A stretch of 11,494 nucleotides of DNA from Roseiarcus sp. (GTDB lineage Bacteria; Pseudomonadota; Alphaproteobacteria; Rhizobiales; Beijerinckiaceae): positions 1-11,494 of the forward strand of contig JASLHV010000101.1 of the NCBI GenBank assembly GCA_030153205.1, in the 5' to 3' direction. Shown here one piece after another: positions 7,032 through 11,494 of this stretch. Under the pieces are notes generated by a model. That model saw only the letters and a program-made list of their open reading frames with translations, was not told the DNA's origin and did no database searches. Within the stretch, counting starts at the first letter, position 1, and the number at the start of each line of letters is the position of its first letter. The translations under genes were made by a program, and so were the position numbers.

Positions 7032-8258
7032 TTACGCGTCGATGTGCTTAAGCACGATCGTCGCATTGGTGCCGCCGAAGCCGAAGGAATTGGACATGAC
7101 CGCGCGGAGTTTCACATTGTCGCGGCGTTGGCGAAGAATCGGCATATCGGCGAAGGCCGGATCGAGCTCTTCGATATGCGCGCTTTCGCAGAGAAACCCG
7201 TTGTTCATCATCAAAAGGGAGTAGATCGCTTCCTGCACGCCCGTGGCGCCTTGGGCATGGCCGGTCAGGGATTTCGTCGCCGAAATCGGCGGACATTTGT
7301 CGCCCGAGCCGAACACCTCGCGGATGGCCTCCATCTCCTTGAGATCGCCGATCGGCGTCGAAGTGGCGTGCGGATTGATATAGTCGATCGGCGCCTTTAC
7401 CGTCGCTAGGGCCTGGCGCATACAGCGCGCCGCGCCTTCGCCCGACGGGGCGACCATGTCGGCGCCGTCGGAGGTCGCGCCATAGCCGGCGATCTCGCCA
7501 TAGATGCGGGCCCCACGCGCCTTGGCCACCCCAAGCTCCTCGAGCACCAGCACGCCGGCGCCGGCGCTGATGACGAAGCCGTCGCGGTTCTTGTCATAGG
7601 CGCGGGAGGCGACCGTGGGGCGGTCGTTATATTTCGAGGACATTGCGCCCATGCCGTCGAAAAGGACCGACAAGGTCCAATCGAGATCCTCGCAGCCGCC
7701 GGCGAACATGCGTTCCTGTTTGCCGTATTGGATCATCTCATAGGCGTTGCCGATGCAATGGTTCGACGTCGCACAAGCCGATGAGATCGAATAGTTCACG
7801 CCTTTGATCTTGAACCAGGTCGCGAGCGTCGCCGAGGCGGTGGAGGACATCGCCTTGGGCACCGCGAAAGGGCCGACTTTCTTCGACGAGCCGCTTTCCC
7901 GCGTTTTGTCGGCCGCTTCGACGACGGTTCGCGTGGAAGCGCCGCCGGAACCCATGATGACGCCGGTGCGCTCGTTTGAAATTTCTTTTTCATCGAGCCC
8001 GGCGTCGCGGATTGCTTGATCCATGGCGACATGGTTCCAGGCCGTGCCGCCGCCGTGGAACCGCATCGCGCGGCGATCGACGATCGTCGACGGGTCGAGC
8101 GTCGGGGCGCCATGAACCTGGCTGCGGAAGCCATACGCGACATGGTCCTCGGCGCGCGTGACGCCGGATTTGGCCTCGCGCAGACTGGCCAGCACTTCTT
8201 GCGTGTTGTTTCCGATCGAGGAGACGATCCCCATGCCGGTCACGACGACGCGCCTCAT
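7032..8258 (-). CDS. fabB: Beta-ketoacyl-ACP synthase I
   Basis: FabB condenses malonyl-ACP with acyl-ACP and, with FabA, is needed to elongate the cis-unsaturated chain. The 408 residues are the usual length. The Cys-His-His triad is clear: Cys162 in SSACATS, His297 in NPHATSTPIGD and His334 in KSLTGHAQGATG, with Lys329 beside it. The end NSFGFGGTNATIVL is typical of condensing enzymes. It is FabB rather than FabF from the neighbouring fabA and the ACATSNHCIG and HAQGATG details. GGGAGAG precedes the ATG by about 7 bases. It lies 69 bases after fabA and is probably co-transcribed with it. Confidence 0.95.
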   Translation of the reverse strand: MRRVVVTGMGIVSSIGNNTQEVLASLREAKSGVTRAEDHVAYGFRSQVHGAPTLDPSTIVDRRAMRFHGGGTAWNHVAMDQAIRDAGLDEKEISNERTGVIMGSGGASTRTVVEAADKTRESGSSKKVGPFAVPKAMSSTASATLATWFKIKGVNYSISSACATSNHCIGNAYEMIQYGKQERMFAGGCEDLDWTLSVLFDGMGAMSSKYNDRPTVASRAYDKNRDGFVISAGAGVLVLEELGVAKARGARIYGEIAGYGATSDGADMVAPSGEGAARCMRQALATVKAPIDYINPHATSTPIGDLKEMEAIREVFGSGDKCPPISATKSLTGHAQGATGVQEAIYSLLMMNNGFLCESAHIEELDPAFADMPILRQRRDNVKLRAVMSNSFGFGGTNATIVLKHIDA

Positions 8259-8327
8259 TGAACTCTCCCGACTGTCCGCCGCAGGCGACCTAACGCAACG
8301 CTCAACTGGGGACCGCGTATCCGAAAC

Positions 8328-8843
8328 TCAAGCGCTCGCGCCGCCGAAGAGGCCAACGCGTATGTCCTTGACCTCGTAGATGCGCTTGCCGTCCGCTTCG
8401 AGCCAGCCGTCGGCGATACCCAGCACCAACTTGCCCTTGAACACCCGTTTCATGTCGACGCCATAAACGACGCGTTTGACCGACGGCAGCACCTGATCAA
8501 TGAATTTCACCTCGCCGACGCCAAGCGCCCGGCCGCGCCCGTAAAGGCCGAGCCAGCCGAGGAAAAAGCCGCAGAGCTGCCAGAGCGCGTCAAGGCCAAG
8601 ACAGCCCGGCATGACGGGATCGCCCTTGAAATGACAGCCGAAAAACCAAAGCTCCGGCTTGATATCGAATTCGGCGCGCACACAGCCCTTGTTGTTTGCG
8701 CCCCCCGCCTCCGAAATTTCGACGATGCGATCGAACATGAGCATTGGCGGCAGGGGCAATTGGGCGTTGCCGGCGCCAAATAATTCGCCGCGCCCGCAGG
8801 CCAGGAGTTCTTCATAGGCGAAACTTGACCGCCGTTCGCTCAT
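8328..8843 (-). CDS. fabA: 3-hydroxydecanoyl-ACP dehydratase/isomerase
   Basis: FabA dehydrates 3-hydroxydecanoyl-ACP and isomerises trans-2- to cis-3-decenoyl-ACP, the branch point to unsaturated fatty acids in the anaerobic pathway. The 171-residue protein has the full hot-dog fold signature: PPMLMFDRI, the long helix segment FFGCHFKGDPVMPGCLGLDALWQL with catalytic His71 and Asp85, then GFFLGWLG, and GVGEVKFIDQVLP. All active residues are present. An AGGGCAGA stretch precedes the ATG. It is the first gene of fabA-fabB-fabI and is divergent from irr, with 212 bases between the starts. Confidence 0.96.
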   Translation of the reverse strand: MSERRSSFAYEELLACGRGELFGAGNAQLPLPPMLMFDRIVEISEAGGANNKGCVRAEFDIKPELWFFGCHFKGDPVMPGCLGLDALWQLCGFFLGWLGLYGRGRALGVGEVKFIDQVLPSVKRVVYGVDMKRVFKGKLVLGIADGWLEADGKRIYEVKDIRVGLFGGASA

Positions 8844-8933
8844 TCTGCCCTGCTCTCCCGCGGGTTTGCGCGCTTATTTCGGCGCTTCTACCATAGGCCG
8901 CCCGGTCTCGAAAGCGCTAGAGAGGCCCAGTTT

Positions 8934-8947
8934 CGCAAGGACTTGCG
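8934..8947. promoter_or_regulatory. 14-base inverted repeat between fabA and irr, possible operator
   Basis: CGCAAG and CTTGCG are perfect inverted arms separated by GA. A further TTGCGAA half-like stretch lies at 8963-8969, where it forms the -35 of the proposed irr promoter. The repeat is 16 bases upstream of that -35 and would fall in the fabA leader if the minus-strand TATAAT at 8987-8992 is used. It does not look like the Irr iron control element, so if it is an operator the protein is unknown. Confidence 0.35.
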
Positions 8948-8962
8948 CGTCATTCTGGCAGG

Positions 8963-8991
8963 TTGCGAAGCCGCCCCCGTATACGTATTAT
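8963..8991 (+). promoter_or_regulatory. Predicted sigma-70 promoter of irr
   Basis: TTGCGA at 8963-8968 and TATTAT at 8986-8991 are separated by exactly 17 bases, a good housekeeping promoter. Transcription would start near 8998, leaving about 58 bases before the irr ATG at 9056. The -10 overlaps the palindrome ATACGTAT (8981-8988), which could allow a regulator to block RNA polymerase. Confidence 0.55.
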
Positions 8992-8992
8992 A
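8987..8992 (-). promoter_or_regulatory. Consensus -10 box (TATAAT) facing fabA
   Basis: On the minus strand 8992-8987 reads TATAAT, overlapping the irr -10 on the other strand. No good -35 lies at 16-18 bases, so it would need an activator or may be chance. If used, the fabA leader would be about 140 bases. Confidence 0.35.
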
Positions 8993-9055
8993 GGAGGGAT
9001 CCTTTTCGTTCGATCTTACCGGTCCCGCGCCAGCGCGGCGCCTTATGGACGTTGA

Positions 9056-9553
9056 ATGCCGCAGCAATTGCCCGGAAACAGACCTGCCGCGCCGCTAGGC
9101 CAGCGACCCGGCGACCCGATGAGCGGCTGCCCGGTCCATCAGTTGCGCGGCAAGCTCCGGCGCGCCAACCTTCGCCCGACCCGCCAGCGTATCGCGCTTG
9201 GCTGGCTCCTCTTCGGCAAGGGCGACCGCCATGTGACGGCCGAAGCGCTTTACGAAGAGGCGATCGGCATGAAAGTGCCGGTGTCTCTGGCGACGGTCTA
9301 CAATACGCTGCATCAATTTACCGAAGCCGGCCTGTTGAACGAAATCGCGGTCGACGGGTCGCGCACTTATTTCGACACTAATATTTCGCCCCACCATCAT
9401 TTCTTGATCGAAGAGACCAACGCGCTGGTCGATATTCCGCATGGCGGCGTGTCGGTCGCCGACCTGCCGATCGCGCCCGAGGGCACGGAAATCTCGCGCG
9501 TCGACGTGATCGTTCGCCTGCGCAAGGCGCCGACAAGAGCGCGGATCGGATAA
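9056..9553 (+). CDS. irr: Iron response regulator Irr (Fur family)
   Basis: Irr is a Fur-family DNA-binding protein of Rhizobiales that senses iron through haem and controls haem synthesis and iron genes. The protein (165 residues from 9056) has the winged-helix region NLRPTRQRIALGWLLF ... PVSLATVYNTLHQFTEAGLL (about 39-94), then TYFDTN and the triple His HHH at 113-115, which binds haem in Bradyrhizobium Irr. Near the N terminus GCPVH (24-28) resembles the haem regulatory motif GCPWH of that protein, so haem-triggered turnover is possible. The start is uncertain: ATG at 9119 would give 144 residues beginning MSGCPVH, and neither ATG has a strong ribosome site. The divergent fabA neighbour fits known rhizobial gene order (from memory). 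Confidence 0.93.
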   Translation: MPQQLPGNRPAAPLGQRPGDPMSGCPVHQLRGKLRRANLRPTRQRIALGWLLFGKGDRHVTAEALYEEAIGMKVPVSLATVYNTLHQFTEAGLLNEIAVDGSRTYFDTNISPHHHFLIEETNALVDIPHGGVSVADLPIAPEGTEISRVDVIVRLRKAPTRARIG

Positions 9554-9654
9554 GAGGCGTCATCGCCGCGTTCGCGGGAATGAGCGGGATTGCGCTAACT
9601 CCCTTTTCAGAAATTTGAGTTACGGAAATTCTCCTGCGTTTCAGGGAGAGGTCC

Positions 9655-10599
9655 GTGACAAAGTTTCGTTTGGTGACCCGCAGCGATTTTGACGGGTTGG
9701 TTTGCGGCGTTCTGTTGAAAGAATTGGACCTGATCGACGAAATCACTTTCGTTCATCCCAAGGACATGCAGGACGGGAAGGTCGCGATCTCGGCCCGCGA
9801 TATTACGACGAACCTTCCCTATGTTCGCGGCTGTCATCTCGCTTTCGACCATCATTCCAGCGAGAGCGAGCGCGCCGGCGGGGTTAAGCCGGTCAATCAC
9901 ATCCTCGATCCTGAGGCGCGTTCCGCCGCCCGCGTCGTCTATCGCTATTTCGGCGGCAAGGCGCGTTTCCCTGGCGTCGGCGACGACATTATGGAGGCGG
10001 TCGACCGGGCCGATTCGGCGCAGTTCGATCGCGACGAAGTCCTTGATCCGAAAGGGTGGGCGCTTCTTAATTTCCTGATGGATTCGAGGACAGGCCTCGG
10101 TCGTTTCCGCCAGTTCCGCATTTCGAACTATGACCTGATGATGCAGCTCATCGACCGTTGCCGGTCGCAATCGGTCGAGGAAATCCTCGCTTCCCCCGAT
10201 GTCGCCGAGCGCGTCGATCTCTATCGCCAGCACGAGGCGCAGTTCCGGGATCAACTGATGCGCTGCTCGCGCCTGCACGGCGATGTCGTCGTCCTCGATT
10301 TGCGCAAGGAAGAGACGATCTACGCTGGCAATCGATTCATGATCTACGCCTTGTTCCCCGCGGCCAGGGTCTCCATGCATGTGCTTTGGGGCCTGAAACA
10401 GCAGAACACCGTCTTCGCCATCGGCAAGTCGATCTTCGATCGTACCTCGCCGGCCGACGTCGGCGCTTTATGCCTGAAATACGGCGGCGGCGGCCATATG
10501 GCGGCCGGCACCTGCCAGGTCGCCAACGAGCGAGCCGAGGACGTCAAAGGCGAGCTGATCGCAAAGTTGACGCACGCGGATGGCCGTAAGGCCGCGTAA
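9655..10599 (+). CDS. DHH-family phosphoesterase (annotated in relatives as exopolyphosphatase-related)
   Basis: The 314-residue cytoplasmic protein has the two-domain DHH-DHHA1 layout of a metal-dependent phosphoesterase. Motif I is TRSDFDGLVCG (8-18, Asp11 and Asp13), motif II is the family name sequence DHH at 65-67, an Asp-rich motif AVDRAD follows at 115-120, and the DHHA1 domain ends in GGGGHMAAGT (277-286). Relatives act on polyphosphate, short oligonucleotides (NrnA) or cyclic dinucleotides; the sequence alone does not tell which substrate is used. The start is a GTG, chosen because AGGGAGAGG lies just upstream and no ATG is near. It follows irr by 101 bases on the same strand, so it may share its transcript or have its own promoter. 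A hairpin lies directly after its stop. Confidence 0.88.
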   Translation: MTKFRLVTRSDFDGLVCGVLLKELDLIDEITFVHPKDMQDGKVAISARDITTNLPYVRGCHLAFDHHSSESERAGGVKPVNHILDPEARSAARVVYRYFGGKARFPGVGDDIMEAVDRADSAQFDRDEVLDPKGWALLNFLMDSRTGLGRFRQFRISNYDLMMQLIDRCRSQSVEEILASPDVAERVDLYRQHEAQFRDQLMRCSRLHGDVVVLDLRKEETIYAGNRFMIYALFPAARVSMHVLWGLKQQNTVFAIGKSIFDRTSPADVGALCLKYGGGGHMAAGTCQVANERAEDVKGELIAKLTHADGRKAA

Positions 10600-10603
10600 A
10601 CCT

Positions 10604-10629
10604 CCCTTCCCCTGTTGCCGGGAGAAGGG
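10604..10629 (+). repeat. Imperfect hairpin after the DHH gene, REP-like, possible terminator
   Basis: CCCTTCCCC and GGGAGAAGGG pair with one mismatch across a short loop, 5 bases past the DHH stop. The arms share the CTTC/GAAGGG words of the element in the fab operon. No T-run follows, so it would be a stabiliser or a weak terminator. Confidence 0.5.
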
Positions 10630-10684
10630 CGGCTCCGGCGCGCATCTTCTCCAAATTATTCCAAACTGGAGTTTTGCCGTTTTG

Positions 10685-10700
10685 AGCCTTTTCAAAGGCT
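10685..10700. repeat. 16-base palindrome AGCCTTT-TC-AAAGGCT
   Basis: Seven-base arms are perfect inverted copies around a two-base centre. It lies in non-coding DNA away from any start, and has no T-run after it. Role unknown: a protein site or chance. Confidence 0.35.
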
Positions 10701-10933
10701 TATCGCGAGAAATTGAGAAAAATTGTCGTCGGCCGGCGACGGCCAAGAGGCTATCAGGCGATTCAGGCGGCGATTCGATTCGGACATGGGGCGACGCTCG
10801 AAAGAGGGATCGGAGGATTATAGTCGAATTTCTGTTTTTCCGAAACATAAATCTGCGTCCCCTTCACAGATGAGCGTAGGACACGCGCCTTCCCTCTCGC
10901 CCCCTCCGACATGCTAATCATCAAGCGCAGTCG

Positions 10934-10956
10934 CCTTCTCCCGCAAAGGGAGAAGG
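10934..10956. repeat. REP-like hairpin just downstream of glyS
   Basis: CCTTCTCCC and GGGAGAAGG are perfect 9-base arms around a GCAAA loop. The hairpin begins 4 bases past the glyS stop and shares CCTTCTCCCGCA with the fab-operon element. It probably protects or ends the glyS mRNA, though no T-run is present. Confidence 0.65.
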
Positions 10957-10960
10957 GGCG

Positions 10961-11494
10961 TTAACCCGCGATTTTTGAGAAGTCGGCGACGGTATGTACT
11001 GCGCGGCGTAGCGCGTTGAGCAGGCGGAGACGGTTGAGCCGAAGCTTCGCGTCATTGGCGTTGACCGTCACCTTATCGAAAAACGCGTCGACTGGCCCGC
11101 GTAGCATCGCCAGCGCTCGCATGGCACCCTCGAAATCCTCGGCCGCCACGCGTTCGGCCGCGTCCTTGGCCGCTTCGCCGATCGCCTCGGCGAGCGCGCG
11201 CTCCTCCGGCGCGACAAGCGCGGCCGAATCATGCGCCGCATCGAAAGCGCCCACGCCGTCCTTCTTCTCCTCGGCGCGGAGAATATTCGCGGCGCGGCGA
11301 TAGCCGGCGAGAAGGTTCTTGCCGTCCTCCGTGTCGAGCAACTTTCCGAGCGACTCGACGCGGCGGACGATCATGAGGAGATCGTCCTGGCCGGGGAGCG
11401 CGAAGACGGCGTCGATGAGATCGTGGCGCGCGCCTTTGTCGCGGAGGTGCACTTTTAGGCGGTCGGCGAAGAAGGCGAGGAGGTCGGTACGGCA
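10961..11494 (-). CDS. glyS: Glycyl-tRNA synthetase beta subunit, C-terminal part (5' end outside window)
   Basis: GlyS with GlyQ forms the alpha2-beta2 enzyme that charges tRNA-Gly; the beta subunit carries tRNA recognition. The visible 177 residues end in a TAA at 10961-10963 and stay open to the window edge. Recognisable C-terminal features are LLAFFADRLKVHLRD, the RHDLIDAVFA segment, the FDAAHDSAAL stretch, and FFDKVTVNANDAKLRLNRLRLLNALR, followed by HTVADFSKIAG at the end, all typical of GlyS. The start and the catalytic context are beyond 11494. Confidence 0.93.
   Translation of the reverse strand, partial: CRTDLLAFFADRLKVHLRDKGARHDLIDAVFALPGQDDLLMIVRRVESLGKLLDTEDGKNLLAGYRRAANILRAEEKKDGVGAFDAAHDSAALVAPEERALAEAIGEAAKDAAERVAAEDFEGAMRALAMLRGPVDAFFDKVTVNANDAKLRLNRLRLLNALRRAVHTVADFSKIAG

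Larger units (their letters stand above)
10600..10960. other. Non-coding stretch between the DHH gene and glyS
   Basis: These 361 bases separate two genes that converge. I see no convincing gene: the open frames here are short, lack ribosome sites, or are antisense tails. The region holds an imperfect hairpin at 10604-10629, a 16-base palindrome at 10685-10700, and a REP-like hairpin at 10934-10956. The middle (about 10650-10870) is richer in A/T than the rest of the window. No tRNA-like or small-RNA-like fold with promoter and terminator was evident by eye. Confidence 0.6.

Noticed and set aside
8844..9055. Irr iron control element (TTTAGAA...TTCTAAA-like) upstream of irr
   Set aside because: No convincing match to that inverted repeat was seen; the only clear repeat is CGCAAG-GA-CTTGCG, which differs.
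9607..10380. A 257-codon open frame on the minus strand opposite the DHH gene
   Set aside because: It is a shadow of a clear DHH-family gene in GC-rich DNA; its translation has no recognisable motifs and no ribosome site.
1..11494. CRISPR array, transposase, phage, toxin-antitoxin or defence genes
   Set aside because: No regularly spaced direct repeats and no such protein motifs were found on either strand; the genes are conserved housekeeping types.

Overview
The window is dense, GC-rich DNA (coding strand strongly G/C at third positions) that reads as an alphaproteobacterial chromosome, most likely order Hyphomicrobiales (Rhizobiales). The evidence is an Irr-type Fur regulator beside a fabA-fabB-fabI cluster, a separate GlyS beta subunit, a DUF459-type SGNH hydrolase, SecB, and REP-like palindromes of the 'CCTTCTCCCGC' type. 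A Methylocystaceae/Beijerinckiaceae-like host is a guess from protein feel, not proven.

Layout. (1) Positions 1-2356, plus strand: a tight operon with the 3' end of a Maf-family nucleotide pyrophosphatase, then aroE, coaE and dnaQ. Two of its junctions are 4-base stop/start overlaps (ATGA, TTGA) and the third is a 7-base gap. (2) secB (minus) converges on dnaQ with only 4 bases between the stops. (3) A 264-base gap is followed by a small unrecognised plus-strand ORF. Its stop overlaps the stop of the next, minus-strand gene. (4) Positions 3344-5872, minus: a periplasmic pair, a lytic murein transglycosylase followed by a DUF459/SGNH hydrolase, which together suggest cell-wall or envelope work. 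(5) Positions 5958-8843, minus: fabA-fabB-fabI, the unsaturated fatty acid branch plus enoyl reductase. A palindromic repeat element sits between fabB and fabI. (6) irr is divergent from fabA; the shared region carries a plausible sigma-70 promoter for irr, a perfect TATAAT on the opposite strand, and a 14-base inverted repeat. (7) A DHH-family phosphoesterase follows irr. (8) A 361-base non-coding stretch with hairpins lies before the 3' end of glyS (minus), which runs off the window.

This is mostly conserved housekeeping DNA. I found no CRISPR array, transposase, phage gene, RNA gene or sign of a new defence system. The points most worth checking are the REP-like element inside the fab operon, the divergent fabA/irr control region, a FabI with Phe where E. 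coli has Tyr146, the missing canonical block V His in the SGNH hydrolase, and the small unknown protein at 3111-3347.
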